A stretch of DNA of 64,000 bases from Paludibacteraceae bacterium (GCA_017937025.1 JAGBEJ010000010.1:95612-159611), one strand, 5' to 3'. Counted from the stretch's first letter, positions 26,014-36,436 are shown. Notes: a model not told the origin generated them from the sequence alone. Program-made: numbers and translations.

Positions 26014-27732
26014 CTAAAAAGCGTCCTCGTTCAGCTTTATGTCCCTGACCATCAGCTGCAAAGCATTGAACTTGTTATCCTCCAGCGTATAGCATATCGC
26101 CAAAGGCTTGTTCTGGCGCAAAGGCTCATAGAAAGCGCACTGACGGAACGCGATTCCGTTTATTATCGTGTCACTCGAGCCGTCACGGACATCAAGCTTC
26201 AAGTGCTCGTTGTTCTTGCCCACAAGCTTGCTGTAGCCTGAGTCGAACACGCCTTTCGTGCAGAATATCGGCTTGTTGTTCTCCGGTCCGAACGGATTGA
26301 ACTGGCGCAAAGTCTTATAGAAACGAGGCGTGATGTCCTTGAAGTCCAGCATCGCGTCTATGTCCACCTGCGGGCTGCGCTGGTCGGGCTGTATGTTCTC
26401 CGCCACGAACTGCTCAAACCTCGCTTCAAACGCAGGAAGGTTCTCCTCCTTCATGGCGAGGCCAACGGCATACATGTGTCCGCCGAAGTTCTCAAGCAAG
26501 TCGCGGCACGACTCTATGGCGCTGTAAATGTCGAATCCAGGAATCGAACGCGCCGAGCCGGTCACCATGCCGTTGCTCTTGGTAAGCACCACAGCCGGAC
26601 GGTAATACTTCTCCGACAAGCGGGACGCCACGATGGCTATCACGCCCTTGTGCCAGTCCGGGTCATAGACCACAACGCTGCTCTTTGACTCCACTGTGGC
26701 GTCGGCCTTCAGTTTCTCGAGAGCCTCCTCGGTTATGGTCTTGTCCAAGTCCTTGCGCACGTCGTTCTGGTGGTCAATCTCCAGACACCTCTGCCAAGCG
26801 AAGTTCTTGTCCTTAGCCACAAGAAGTTCCACGGCGTCGCGCGCCTGCTGTATTCGTCCGCTGGCGTTAATGCGCGGACCTATCTTGAACACGATGTCGC
26901 TTATCTGAATATCCTTGCCTGCGAGTCCGGCTATCTTTATGACATTCTTAAGACCGAGACTCGGATTGGTGTTGAGCTGCTTAAGTCCGTAGTACGCCAT
27001 GACACGGTTCTCGCCTGTGATAGGCACGATGTCGCTGGCTATGCTCACAGCCACGAAGTCGAGCATCGCGAAGAGCGATGACTGTCCTAAGCCGTTGCTC
27101 ATGGCAAAAGCCTGCATGAACTTGAAGCCCACGCCGCATCCGCAAAGATGTTTGTAGGGATAGTCGCAGTCGTTGCGCTTGGGGTCAAGAACCGCCACAG
27201 CGTCAGGTATGCGGTCGTCCGTAGTGTGATGGTCGCAGATTATGAAATCCACGCCGTGCTCCTTGGCATAGTCCACTTTCTCAATAGCCTTGATTCCGCA
27301 ATCAAGCGCAATGATGAGACTACAGCCGTTCTCTACTGCATAATCGATTCCCTTATACGATATGCCAGAGCCCTCGTTGTCGCGGTCCGGCAGATAGAAC
27401 AACAAATCCGAATGAAATTGCCCTATAAACTTATACACCAATGACACCGCTGTGGTACCGTCCACATCATAGTCACCATATATAAGTATGCGCTCCCTGC
27501 TCTGCAATGCCTCGTTCAATCTGTCCACGGCCTTGTCCATGTCTTTCATCAGGAAAGGGTCATGAAGGTCCGATAAGCGCGGATGGAAAAAGTGTCTTGC
27601 CTCCTCTGGAGTCGCAACGCCTCTCTGTACGAGAAGCTGAGCTAATACTGGGTTAATTCCTAAGTCTTTTGCAATCTGTTCTTTTTGTTGTTCTTGTTCG
27701 TTTGTTAAGGGGTTAAAATTCCATTTAACCAT
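26014..27732 (-). CDS. recJ: Single-stranded-DNA exonuclease RecJ
   Basis: This 572-residue DHH-family 5'-3' exonuclease has the metal motifs DYDVD (87-91) and CDHH (DHH at 167-169), and the DHHA1 region with SARSIPGFDIYSAI and FGGHMYAVGLAM. An OB-like C-terminal domain follows. It acts in RecF-type recombination and mismatch repair. It is the first gene of the operon with priA. No clear -7 element was found within about 70 bp upstream; a weak TACATTCT is seen. Confidence 0.97.
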   Translation of the reverse strand: MVKWNFNPLTNEQEQQKEQIAKDLGINPVLAQLLVQRGVATPEEARHFFHPRLSDLHDPFLMKDMDKAVDRLNEALQSRERILIYGDYDVDGTTAVSLVYKFIGQFHSDLLFYLPDRDNEGSGISYKGIDYAVENGCSLIIALDCGIKAIEKVDYAKEHGVDFIICDHHTTDDRIPDAVAVLDPKRNDCDYPYKHLCGCGVGFKFMQAFAMSNGLGQSSLFAMLDFVAVSIASDIVPITGENRVMAYYGLKQLNTNPSLGLKNVIKIAGLAGKDIQISDIVFKIGPRINASGRIQQARDAVELLVAKDKNFAWQRCLEIDHQNDVRKDLDKTITEEALEKLKADATVESKSSVVVYDPDWHKGVIAIVASRLSEKYYRPAVVLTKSNGMVTGSARSIPGFDIYSAIESCRDLLENFGGHMYAVGLAMKEENLPAFEARFEQFVAENIQPDQRSPQVDIDAMLDFKDITPRFYKTLRQFNPFGPENNKPIFCTKGVFDSGYSKLVGKNNEHLKLDVRDGSSDTIINGIAFRQCAFYEPLRQNKPLAICYTLEDNKFNALQLMVRDIKLNEDAF

Positions 27733-27966
27733 TTATATGTGTTTTCTATTTATTTTCTTCTAATAGAGGGGAGAATGTATATTATCGTAGTCAACGGGAG
27801 CATTCAACAAACTAAATATCAACATCATAAGCGCATGTCTCCACATAGACTTATCATTTTGTAAATCTAATGAAAAAATGACAAGATTTCAAACTCGGCT
27901 GAAAAATTTATGACGCACCGCCATCAAAACGTATATCATAAACAACTATTTTTCTCTGTTTCAAGT

Positions 27967-28021
27967 TTTGTTAATAAAAACATAAACATTACTTTTGCAT
28001 AGATTTGACACTTGTGTCAAA
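27967..28021 (+). promoter_or_regulatory. TetR promoter with overlapping perfect palindromic operator
   Basis: TTTG at 27967-27970, 19 bp, then TTACTTTTG (-7 element 27990-27997) make a consensus promoter. A perfect inverted repeat, TTTGACAC-TT-GTGTCAAA (28004-28021), covers the predicted transcription start. It is a strong candidate autoregulatory operator of the TetR gene. The rest of the 330-bp gap 27733-28062 shows nothing coding. Confidence 0.72.
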
Positions 28022-28062
28022 CACAAGAATCAAACACAAAAGTCAGCAACTATAAACTATCT

Positions 28063-28719
28063 ATGGATATTAAAAACAAGGAAGTTGCGGAGTGCGACAA
28101 CATCGACACCGAGCAAAGAATATTCAACGCCGCGCAGACACTTTTCCTGCAGAAAGGACTGAGCGACACGACGATGCAGGACATCGCCGACAAGGCCGGA
28201 ATATCGCGCACCGCTCTGCACTACTACTTCAGAAGCAAGGACCGACTGTTTGAGAAAAGCCTCAACAACTTCATCAGCAACATAATGCCGGACCTGGATG
28301 CTACTCTGAAAAAGGACATCTGCCTGACCGACAAGATTATAGAAATCTGCTGTCACTACATCGACAAGCTTAAGGACAACGAGCTGCTGCCTGGATTCAT
28401 GATAATGGAGCTGCGCAGAAATCCTAAAGAGATTATCTCGTTCGTGTTCAACGAGTGGACAACGATTGACTTCTCGTCCATCAAGGAGCAGATGGAAAGA
28501 GAGGTGAGCGAGGGCAAAATCAGAAGATTCGACATATCGCAGATGGTGCTCAACATCATGGGACTCTGCGTGCTGCCTTTCGTCTATAAGCCGATAATGT
28601 GCGATGTGTTCAAGACTCTCGGCGACAAAGAGGACTTCGATTCATTCATCGAGAAACGCAAGGTAATAATCGCCGAAATGATCAGGCTCTGGCTCCAGGA
28701 CACAAGCAACGAAGAATAA
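28063..28719 (+). CDS. TetR-family transcriptional regulator
   Basis: The 218-residue protein has an N-terminal TetR helix-turn-helix (about residues 18-64: RIFNAAQTLFLQKGLSDTTMQDI then RTALHYYFRSKDRLF). The C-terminal ligand-binding helices have no family signature I can name. It sits 21 bp upstream of the 1418-residue activase gene. With the palindrome over its promoter, the pair look like a ligand-responsive operon in which the regulator controls itself and the activase. The frame extends upstream to a TTG at 28012 inside the palindrome, so ATG 28063 is preferred. Confidence 0.9.
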   Translation: MDIKNKEVAECDNIDTEQRIFNAAQTLFLQKGLSDTTMQDIADKAGISRTALHYYFRSKDRLFEKSLNNFISNIMPDLDATLKKDICLTDKIIEICCHYIDKLKDNELLPGFMIMELRRNPKEIISFVFNEWTTIDFSSIKEQMEREVSEGKIRRFDISQMVLNIMGLCVLPFVYKPIMCDVFKTLGDKEDFDSFIEKRKVIIAEMIRLWLQDTSNEE

Positions 28720-28740
28720 AAACACAATCAACTATAAAAT

Positions 28741-31700
28741 ATGAGTAACGAAAACAAACCTATCAGACTCGGAATCGATGTCGGCTCTACAACCGTGAAG
28801 ATTGTAGCTATCGACGACAACAGAAACATCCTGTTCAAATCATACAGAAGGCACTTCACAAGACTTGTGGAGACAATCGTGGAGACGCTCGCTGACGTGA
28901 AAAAGGAACTTGGCGACGTGAAATTCAACATCTGCCTGACCGGCTCGGGCGCTATGGGCATAGCCGACAGAACCGGAATGCAGTTCGTGCAGGAGGTGGT
29001 GGCTGTGACAAGGTCGCTGCAGACATTCTACCCAGAAGCGAGAACGCTGATCGACATAGGCGGCGAGGACGCTAAGCTGGTGCTGGTGAAGAAAGGCAAG
29101 ACTCCAGACATAAGAATGAACGGAAACTGCGCCGGCGGCACAGGAGCGTTCATCGACCAGATGGCCGGACTGCTGAACATAAACATCGACGACATGGACA
29201 TTCTGGCGCAGAAGAGCCAGAACATCTACCCTATCGCATCGCGCTGCGGCGTGTTCGCCAAGACCGACGTGCAGAACCTCATAGCCAGAAAGATTGACAT
29301 AAGCGACATCGCGGCGTCAATATTCCACGCTGTGGCTCTGCAGACCATCAACGCGCTGGCGAGAGGATGCGACATACTGCCTCAGGTCGTGTTCTGCGGC
29401 GGTCCGCTCACCTACATCAAGTCGCTCAGAGACGCGTTCATCCGCCTGCTCAAGCTCGAGGAAAAGGACTACGAAGCGCCTGAATTCGCGCAGCTGTTCA
29501 CAGCGCTGGGAGCAGCCCTCATGGCTAAGCATGAGAACGCTCTGATGAACGCCGAGGAACTTGAAAGCAAGCTGAGCGAGTACACTTGCAACATAACCAA
29601 GGAGGAAGAATCGCTTGCACCGCTGTTCACCGAGCAAATGCCTCTCGAGAAGTGGGACAAGGCGAGAAACATAATCAACGTGCCTGAGCGCGAGCTGCAG
29701 CAAGGCGAGAAGGAGGTCGGCGTGTTCATCGGCATCGACTCCGGCTCTACTACGACAAAAGTGATTATCACCGACGAGGAGTCAAACCTGCTGTACACAT
29801 ATTACAACAACAACCAGGGAAATCCACTGCAGACCGCGGTGGCCGGACTGGAGATGTTCAAGAAGAGCGTCGAGGAGAAGGGCTGTTCCGTAGTAGTCAA
29901 AGGCTCGGCTGTGACCGGATACGGCGAGGACCTGCTGCACGCAGCGCTGAACACCGACCACGGCATCGTGGAGACCATAGCGCACTACCTTGCAGCCAAG
30001 AGCATAGACAAGGACGTGTCGTTCATCCTCGACATCGGCGGTCAGGACATCAAAGCCATATTCGCACAGAACGGCACTATCACCGACATAGAGATAAATG
30101 AGGCTTGCTCGTCGGGCTGCGGCTCGTTCGTGGAGTCATTCGCCAAGACACTGGGCTATTCGGCTGCCAAGTTCGCCGACCTCGCCTGCGAATCGAAAGC
30201 GCCATGCGACTTAGGCTCAAGATGCACCGTGTTCATGAACTCGAAGGTCCGTCAGGCACTCAAGGACGGCGCTACCGTCGAGGACCTTTCTGCCGGACTG
30301 GCTTACTCTGTCGTGAAGAACTGCCTCTACAAGGTGCTTAAACTCGACAATCTCAAGGAGATAGGCGGAAACATCGTCGTGCAAGGCGGAACATTCAAGA
30401 ACAGAGCCGTGTTCAGAGCGCTCGAGCTGCTGAGCGAGAAGAAGATTTCGTCGTCAAACCGTCCTGAGCTCATGGGAGCCTACGGCGCGGCATTGTACGC
30501 ACGCTCCAAAGCCAAGGCCGGCAAGGAGTCTTCATTCATAGGATTCGACAGCCTCGAGGCGGCAAGCAATTACGAAACGAAGTTCGCCACTTGCAACGGA
30601 TGTACGAACATGTGCTCAATCACAGTGTTCAAGTTCCCTAACGGCAAGAGATGCTACTCCGGCAACAAGTGCGAGAAGAAGTTCACAAACAACCCTGAGC
30701 GTCTGACCAGAGGCGAGAACGTCTTCGACTTCAAGCGCGAAAGGCTCTTCAACATAGAGAACAACCCTAAGCACCCAAGACTCAGAATCGGCATACCAAG
30801 AGCGCTGACCATATACGAGAACTTCCCGTTCTGGCAGACACTCTTCACAAGCTGCAACATCGAGGTGGTGCTGAGCAACCTGTCGTCGGCATCGCTTTAC
30901 GAGAAAGGCGCCGGCTCCATCATGTCCGACAACATCTGCTTCCCTGCGAAGCTTGCCCACGGACACGTTATCGACCTGGCAGAGAAGGGCGTAGACAGAA
31001 TTTTCTATCCATTCATATTATTTGAAAGAAACGAGTTCAAGAACTCAAACAACTGCTTCAACTGCCCTATCGTTACGGCATATTCCGAAGTGCTCAACAA
31101 CATCAACTCCGACGTGCCTCTGGACGCGCCAGCATTCAACCTCTCTAACGAGAAGCTCACCGAGAACGCGTGCATCGAGTACTTGAAGAAACTCGGCATT
31201 GACAAAAAGACAGCCAAAGCCGCAGTGCAGAAGGCTATCGAGGCACAGAAGAAATATAAGCAGGAGATTTTCGACAAGAACCTCGAGATTTACAAGAACG
31301 CCATAAGAAACAACGAGCCGGTCATCGTGCTCGCCGGTCACCCTTACCAGACCGACCCTATGGTGCACCAGAAAATCTCCGACATACTCTCCGACCTCGG
31401 AGTGGCTGTCGTGAACGAGGAAATCGCAGCCGAGACCGACTCCAACGCATTCAGCAGAGAGTATTACACCATATCGCAGTGGGCATATCCAAACAGAGTG
31501 CTGCAGGCTGCGGCATGGGTAGCCAAGAGACCGGACAATGTTTATCTCGTGCAGATGAACTCGTTCGGATGCGGACCGGACGCCATCATCATCGACGAAA
31601 TCAGAGACCTGATGAAGCGTAACAACAAGTCGCACACGCTCATCCGTATCGACGAAATCGCGTCAACAGGCTCAATAAAACTCCGTCTGCGCTCACTCGT

Positions 31701-32997
31701 CGAGTCAATCAAGCTGAAGGGCAGCACAAGCGGCAATACAAGCGAGATAGAGAAGACTCCGGTGTTCCAGGTCAAGGACCGTCAGAAGACCATCCTCGTG
31801 CCTTGGTTCGCCGACTTCTACTCGCCTTACATCCCTATGCTGGGACGCAAGATGAACTACAACATCGTCAACCTGCCTAAACCTTCGAGAAAAACCCTCG
31901 ATGTGGCACTCAAAGCGGTGAACAACGAGGTTTGCTACCCTGCGCTTTGCGTTGTGGGCGACCTTATCGCTGCCGTCAAGAGCGGAAAGTACAACTCCAA
32001 GGACATCGTGCTGGGCATATCGCAGACTTCAGGACAGTGCCGTGCGACAAACTACATCGCACTCATCAAGAGAGCGCTCATAAACGCCGGATACAAGGAC
32101 ATTCCTGTCGTGGCAATATCAGTCAGCGCCGGCACAATAAACGAGCAGCCGGGCTTCGACCTCAACTACAAGAAAGTGTTGTTCCCTGTGCTGCACGCGC
32201 TCGGATTCTCCGACTCGCTGATGCGCCTTTACTACGGCACAGTGTCGCGCGAACTGGTCAAAGGCACATGCGAGAAGCTTAAGGACAAGTACATCGAGGA
32301 GTCAATAAAGCTCCTTGAGGAGAACAAGTTCAAGAAGCTCAAGCCGCTTCTCGAAGAGGCTGTCGAGGAATTCAACAACGTGCCTGTGAAGGAAGGCAAG
32401 GGACAGGTCATCGGCATCATCGGCGAGATTTACGTCAAGTACAACTCGTTCGGAAACTACGGCATCGTGGACTGGCTCATAAGCCAAGGCATCGAAGTGG
32501 CTATACCTCCAGTGACCAACTTCTTCACTCAGGGATTCGTGAACAACGAGGCCAAGAGAATGCAGAACATCCTCCCTGGCAAGCACAGCTTCAACATCGT
32601 AAGCAAACTGGCTGAGAAGATGATAGCCGCATACCAGGCCAAGTACGAGAAGCCGCTCAAGAAGTTCATACGCTACCGCAAGTTCGAGAGCGTCAGAGAG
32701 GAGGCGAAGCTCGCCGAGAAGTCAGTCAACCTGCTCAACCAGTACGGCGAGGGCTGGCTCATACCGGGCGAGATTGCCGGATTCGCTAAGCAAGGCATCA
32801 ACAATGTCGTGTGCATCCAGCCATTCGGATGTATCGCAAACCACGTCATAGGCAAAGGCATCGAGAAGAAGATGAAGAAGGAATATCCAGACATCAACCT
32901 CCTGTTCCTCGACTTCGACTACGGAACGACACAAGTCAACGTGCTCAACCGTCTGCACTTCATGCTCATGGGCAACGAGGCGCCAACCGAGGCGTAA
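28741..32997 (+). CDS. Fused 2-hydroxyacyl-CoA dehydratase activase with dehydratase-like C-terminus
   Basis: This 1418-residue fusion starts with an ASKHA ATPase/activator domain (about 8-265, LGIDVGSTTVKIVAIDD). Cys130 (NGNCAGGTG) and Cys169 (SRCGVF) match the two residues that hold the bridging [4Fe-4S] cluster in HgdC-type activators. A second ASKHA domain covers about 327-600 (GIDSGSTTTKV, INEACSSGCGSF, LGSRCTVFM). A Cys-rich CNGCTNMC segment and DUF2229/dehydratase D-like domains follow to the end. Activators inject a low-potential electron into radical CoA dehydratases or into double-cubane enzymes. The substrate is unknown. Similar single-chain proteins occur in anaerobic Bacteroidota and clostridia. 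Confidence 0.9.
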   Translation: MSNENKPIRLGIDVGSTTVKIVAIDDNRNILFKSYRRHFTRLVETIVETLADVKKELGDVKFNICLTGSGAMGIADRTGMQFVQEVVAVTRSLQTFYPEARTLIDIGGEDAKLVLVKKGKTPDIRMNGNCAGGTGAFIDQMAGLLNINIDDMDILAQKSQNIYPIASRCGVFAKTDVQNLIARKIDISDIAASIFHAVALQTINALARGCDILPQVVFCGGPLTYIKSLRDAFIRLLKLEEKDYEAPEFAQLFTALGAALMAKHENALMNAEELESKLSEYTCNITKEEESLAPLFTEQMPLEKWDKARNIINVPERELQQGEKEVGVFIGIDSGSTTTKVIITDEESNLLYTYYNNNQGNPLQTAVAGLEMFKKSVEEKGCSVVVKGSAVTGYGEDLLHAALNTDHGIVETIAHYLAAKSIDKDVSFILDIGGQDIKAIFAQNGTITDIEINEACSSGCGSFVESFAKTLGYSAAKFADLACESKAPCDLGSRCTVFMNSKVRQALKDGATVEDLSAGLAYSVVKNCLYKVLKLDNLKEIGGNIVVQGGTFKNRAVFRALELLSEKKISSSNRPELMGAYGAALYARSKAKAGKESSFIGFDSLEAASNYETKFATCNGCTNMCSITVFKFPNGKRCYSGNKCEKKFTNNPERLTRGENVFDFKRERLFNIENNPKHPRLRIGIPRALTIYENFPFWQTLFTSCNIEVVLSNLSSASLYEKGAGSIMSDNICFPAKLAHGHVIDLAEKGVDRIFYPFILFERNEFKNSNNCFNCPIVTAYSEVLNNINSDVPLDAPAFNLSNEKLTENACIEYLKKLGIDKKTAKAAVQKAIEAQKKYKQEIFDKNLEIYKNAIRNNEPVIVLAGHPYQTDPMVHQKISDILSDLGVAVVNEEIAAETDSNAFSREYYTISQWAYPNRVLQAAAWVAKRPDNVYLVQMNSFGCGPDAIIIDEIRDLMKRNNKSHTLIRIDEIASTGSIKLRLRSLVESIKLKGSTSGNTSEIEKTPVFQVKDRQKTILVPWFADFYSPYIPMLGRKMNYNIVNLPKPSRKTLDVALKAVNNEVCYPALCVVGDLIAAVKSGKYNSKDIVLGISQTSGQCRATNYIALIKRALINAGYKDIPVVAISVSAGTINEQPGFDLNYKKVLFPVLHALGFSDSLMRLYYGTVSRELVKGTCEKLKDKYIEESIKLLEENKFKKLKPLLEEAVEEFNNVPVKEGKGQVIGIIGEIYVKYNSFGNYGIVDWLISQGIEVAIPPVTNFFTQGFVNNEAKRMQNILPGKHSFNIVSKLAEKMIAAYQAKYEKPLKKFIRYRKFESVREEAKLAEKSVNLLNQYGEGWLIPGEIAGFAKQGINNVVCIQPFGCIANHVIGKGIEKKMKKEYPDINLLFLDFDYGTTQVNVLNRLHFMLMGNEAPTEA

Positions 32998-33014
32998 GGC
33001 ACAACACCTCACAA

Positions 33015-33046
33015 CAAAGGCTGCCAATCGGCAGCCTTTGTTTTTT
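33015..33046 (+). terminator. Terminator of the TetR-activase operon
   Basis: AAAGGCTGCC / GGCAGCCTTT, with an aatc loop, is followed by GTTTTTTG. Confidence 0.9.
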
Positions 33047-33072
33047 GTATTTCTATCAAAGCCCTGATTTCA

Positions 33073-33516
33073 TCAAGCCATATTTTTTCTTTCTGCGTGT
33101 CGCGACGAACAATTCGAGCAAACGCCCTTTATCACGAAGTTCATGTCCGAGAACACAAACCCTTCAGGGAGCGGCGGCACTCGCAACGACATTTTCTCTA
33201 AACAGTAGGTGCGGTGGCACTCTGTGCAATAGAAATGAGCGTGAAGATGGCACGAATGGCGTCCGTCACAGTCGGGACGGCACATGTGGTATTTCAACGC
33301 TCCGCTGCCGTCATCTATAGTGTGCAGCAAATGGTGCTCCTTGAACAGAGTCAGCGTGCGGAAGATTGTCGATTTGTCCAGCGTAGGCAGCTGCATCTCT
33401 ATGTCCGGCACGCTGAACGCGCACCCGAAGTCGCTTATCGTGCGCAAGACCATCAAGCGGTTAGCCGTCGGCTTTATCCCGTGATGCTCCAATATCTCCT
33501 CGGCAGACTCTTCCAC
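33073..33516 (-). CDS. Fur-family transcriptional regulator
   Basis: The 147-residue protein has a winged helix (ILEHHGIKPTANRLMVLRTI, then STIFRTLTLF) and a C-terminal metal-binding domain. Two cysteine pairs are seen: CTEC (with nearby HLHAHFYC) and the C-terminal CSNC, the structural zinc site of Fur/Zur/PerR proteins. Which metal it senses cannot be read from sequence; the spacing is that of a general Fur-like protein. It lies 9 bp after folD and is the last gene of the ffh-folD-fur operon. Confidence 0.92.
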   Translation of the reverse strand: MEESAEEILEHHGIKPTANRLMVLRTISDFGCAFSVPDIEMQLPTLDKSTIFRTLTLFKEHHLLHTIDDGSGALKYHMCRPDCDGRHSCHLHAHFYCTECHRTYCLEKMSLRVPPLPEGFVFSDMNFVIKGVCSNCSSRHAERKNMA

Positions 33517-33525
33517 TGCTTTTTT

Positions 33526-34404
33526 TTACTTGTAATACTCCTTCTTGCCTGCCGCCAGAGTGTTCTTCATCAGCGAGCATATAGTCATAGGACCGACTCC
33601 GCCTGGCACAGGAGTGATATATGAGCATTTAGGAGCCACGTTCTCGAAATCCACGTCGCCGTTAAGACGGAAACCGCTCTTTCTTGTAGCGTCCGGAACA
33701 CGTGTCGTGCCAACGTCCACAATCACCGCTCCGTCCTTCACCATGTCGGCAGTCACGAAGTTCGGTTTGCCTATCGCGGCAATGATTATGTCGGCCTCGC
33801 GGCACTCTTCCTTGAGTGTCTGCGAACGGCTATGGCACACAGTCACAGTGGCATCGCCGTACTGCTTCTGCATCATCAGCTGCGCCATAGGCTTGCCCAC
33901 GATGTTCGAGCGACCAAGTATCACACACTTCTTGCCCGAAGTCTCTATGCCGTAACGCTTCAGCAGAGTGATGATTCCCAGCGGTGTCGCTGATATGAAG
34001 CATGGCAGACCTATCGCCATACGTCCCACGTTTATAGGGTGGAAACCGTCAACATCCTTGCGGTAGTCTATCGCCTCGATTATCTTCTGTTCGTCAATAT
34101 GCTTTGGCAATGGAAGTTGCACGATAAATCCGTCAACATCCTCGTCCTTGTTGAGTTTGTCAACACACGCCAGCAGTTCCTCTTCTGTTATGTCTGCCTC
34201 GTATCTGATGAGCGTTGACTTGAATCCGCAAGCCTCGCACGCCAGCACTTTGTTCTTTACGTATGTCTCCGAGCCTCCGTCATGACCGACAAGCACAGCT
34301 GCCAGATGCGGCTGCTTGCCTCCGTTTGCTACTATTTGCTTAACCTCCTCGGCTATCTCCGCCTTGATGGCTGTAGCCGTGGCTTTTCCGTCTATTAACT
34401 GCAT
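33526..34404 (-). CDS. folD: Bifunctional methylenetetrahydrofolate dehydrogenase/cyclohydrolase
   Basis: This 292-residue enzyme interconverts 5,10-methylene-, methenyl- and 10-formyl-tetrahydrofolate. Family marks are the catalytic Lys in [20 protein letters not shown], the nucleotide-binding GRSNIVGKP and the C-terminal [11 protein letters not shown]. It begins 14 bp after ffh and precedes the fur-like gene, in one operon. Folate one-carbon units also feed metF and metE elsewhere in the window. Confidence 0.97.
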   Translation of the reverse strand: MQLIDGKATATAIKAEIAEEVKQIVANGGKQPHLAAVLVGHDGGSETYVKNKVLACEACGFKSTLIRYEADITEEELLACVDKLNKDEDVDGFIVQLPLPKHIDEQKIIEAIDYRKDVDGFHPINVGRMAIGLPCFISATPLGIITLLKRYGIETSGKKCVILGRSNIVGKPMAQLMMQKQYGDATVTVCHSRSQTLKEECREADIIIAAIGKPNFVTADMVKDGAVIVDVGTTRVPDATRKSGFRLNGDVDFENVAPKCSYITPVPGGVGPMTICSLMKNTLAAGKKEYYK

Positions 34405-34418
34405 AATTATATTTTTTG

Positions 34419-35765
34419 TTATCTCATTCTTGGCATTCCGCCCTTCATCAGTCCCGAAAGGCCTTTGAGTTTGCTCTTGTTCTTTGTCAGCGACGACATC
34501 ATCTTTCTTGTGTCGGCGAACTGCTTGAGCAGCCTGTTCACCTCGGCTATGTCGTTGCCCGAGCCTTTGGCTATTCGCTGGCGGCGCGAAGCGTTCAGTA
34601 TGTCCGGGTTGGCACGCTCCTCTGGAGTCATGCTCTTGATTATGGCTTCAATTCCCTTGAAGGCGTTGTCGTCTATGTCAACGTTCTTCAGAGCCTTGCC
34701 CACACCAGGTATCATAGAAGCGAGATCCTTCAGATTTCCCATCTTCTTTATCTGCTCTATCTGGTTCAGGAAGTCGTTAAAATCAAACTGGTTCTTTGCT
34801 ATCTTCTTCTGGAGTTTCTTCGCCTCCTCCTCGTCATACTGCTCCTTGGCTTTTTCCACCAACGACACGATGTCACCCATGCCGAGGATTCTGTCCGCCA
34901 TACGCTCTGGGTAGAACACATCGAGCGCGTCCATCTTCTCGCCTGTTCCGACGAACTTTATAGGCTTGTTCACCACCGAACGTATAGACAGCGCGGCACC
35001 GCCTCTTGTGTCGCCGTCGAGCTTTGTCAGCACCACTCCGTCGAAATCCAGACGGTCGTTGAATGTCTTGGCTGTGTTCACGGCGTCCTGTCCAGTCATG
35101 GCATCGACCACGAACAGCGTCTCCTGAGGATTGAGTTCGTTCTTCAGACGCTCTATCTCGTCCATCATCTGCTCATCGACAGCCAAACGTCCGGCTGTAT
35201 CTATTATCACCACATCGTTGCCTTTGCGCTTAGCCTCATCAACAGCGGCTTTCGCGATAACAACCGGGTCCTTCTGACTCTCATCCGAATACACAGCCAC
35301 GCCTATCTGACCGCCCACAACCTTGAGCTGCTCAATAGCCGCCGGACGATAAACGTCGCAAGCCACCAGAAGCGGATTCTTGCCCTTCTTGGTCTTCAGC
35401 ATGTTGGCCAGTTTGCCGGTGAATGTCGTTTTACCGCTACCCTGCAGACCGCTCATCAGGATTACCGAAGGAGCGCCCTTCAGGTTTACGCCCACCGACT
35501 CGCCGCCCATGAGGGCAGCCAGCTCGTCGTGCACTATCTTCACCATCAGCTGCTGTGGCTTGATGGATGTGAGCACTTTCTGACCTATGGCCTTCTCCTT
35601 CACCTGCTCGGTGAACTGCTTGGCTGTCTTGTAGTTCACATCGGCGTCGAGCAACGCCTTGCGAACATCTTTCAATGTCTCTGCTACATTAATCTCGGTA
35701 ATGCTGCCATGTCCTTTCAGTATCTTGAAGGACCTCTCTAATCTCTCGCTTAAATTCTCAAACAT
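34419..35765 (-). CDS. ffh: Signal recognition particle protein Ffh
   Basis: The 448-residue GTPase binds 4.5S RNA and signal sequences. N and G domains include [15 protein letters not shown] (P-loop), [17 protein letters not shown] and [10 protein letters not shown]. The methionine-rich M domain (about 300-448) ends in [11 protein letters not shown]. It heads the ffh-folD-fur operon. I found no 4.5S RNA gene in the window. A consensus promoter lies about 45 bp upstream. Confidence 0.98.
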   Translation of the reverse strand: MFENLSERLERSFKILKGHGSITEINVAETLKDVRKALLDADVNYKTAKQFTEQVKEKAIGQKVLTSIKPQQLMVKIVHDELAALMGGESVGVNLKGAPSVILMSGLQGSGKTTFTGKLANMLKTKKGKNPLLVACDVYRPAAIEQLKVVGGQIGVAVYSDESQKDPVVIAKAAVDEAKRKGNDVVIIDTAGRLAVDEQMMDEIERLKNELNPQETLFVVDAMTGQDAVNTAKTFNDRLDFDGVVLTKLDGDTRGGAALSIRSVVNKPIKFVGTGEKMDALDVFYPERMADRILGMGDIVSLVEKAKEQYDEEEAKKLQKKIAKNQFDFNDFLNQIEQIKKMGNLKDLASMIPGVGKALKNVDIDDNAFKGIEAIIKSMTPEERANPDILNASRRQRIAKGSGNDIAEVNRLLKQFADTRKMMSSLTKNKSKLKGLSGLMKGGMPRMR

Positions 35766-35810
35766 TGGTTATTTTTACTTTTTTTGTCACCCGATTTCTT
35801 TGATAAATTG

Positions 35811-35818
35811 CAAATGTA
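35811..35818 (-). promoter_or_regulatory. -7 element TACATTTG for ffh
   Basis: The minus strand reads TACATTTG, matching the consensus. It is 13 bp from the near-consensus plus-strand TAATTTCG (35831-35838) of the divergent TetR gene, so the two promoters are adjacent. Confidence 0.6.
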
Positions 35819-35860
35819 TGGAAAAAAAAGTAATTTCGCATCACATTAAAACAAGGAAGT

Positions 35861-36436
35861 ATGGGCATATCAAAAACACGTCAAATGCTTGTTGATGTCG
35901 CAAGACAGCTTTTTGCCAAGGACGGTAAAAACAACGTCACAATGAACGACATCGCCACGGCGTCCCAGAAGGGAAGACGAACATTATACACTTACTTCAA
36001 GAACAAAAACGCCATTTACCTGGCTGTTATCGAGAAAGAAATATCTCTGTTGCAGGAAAAACTGCAGACGGTTCTTGACAAAAACGTTCCGCCGGATCAG
36101 AAAATCATCGAATACCTCTTCGTACACCTTGAGGCGGCGAAGGAGGCTCTCACAAGAAACGGCTCGCTCAGAGCGGACTTCTTCAAAGACATATACGAAG
36201 TGGAGCACGCAAGACAGCGCGTGGATCTCTGGGAGACCGACAGACTGACCGAGATTATACAACAAGGCATCAACGACGGCATCTTCAACTGCAAAGACGC
36301 CAGACTCACTGCCACAATACTCTTCTACAGCCTCAAAGGCATGGAGCAGTCATACTTCAGAGACAGAGTCTCGAAGATGGTGGACAGCAACAGAGAAGAG
36401 ATAGTCAGAGTGCTTTTCACCGGACTATGCAAATAA
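35861..36436 (+). CDS. TetR-family transcriptional regulator, divergent from ffh
   Basis: The 191-residue protein has an N-terminal helix-turn-helix (about 6-52: RQMLVDVARQLFAKDGKNNVTMNDI, then RRTLYTYFKNKNAI). Its C-terminal ligand-binding domain has no recognisable family. A terminator follows directly, so it is monocistronic and its target is not obvious. Its promoter sits back-to-back with that of ffh, leaving room for it to affect both. Confidence 0.9.
   Translation: MGISKTRQMLVDVARQLFAKDGKNNVTMNDIATASQKGRRTLYTYFKNKNAIYLAVIEKEISLLQEKLQTVLDKNVPPDQKIIEYLFVHLEAAKEALTRNGSLRADFFKDIYEVEHARQRVDLWETDRLTEIIQQGINDGIFNCKDARLTATILFYSLKGMEQSYFRDRVSKMVDSNREEIVRVLFTGLCK

Noticed and set aside
34416..35741. 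Long open frame opposite ffh on the plus strand
   Set aside because: It is a shadow of ffh, with an amino-acid composition (His/Leu/Val-rich) typical of antisense frames.
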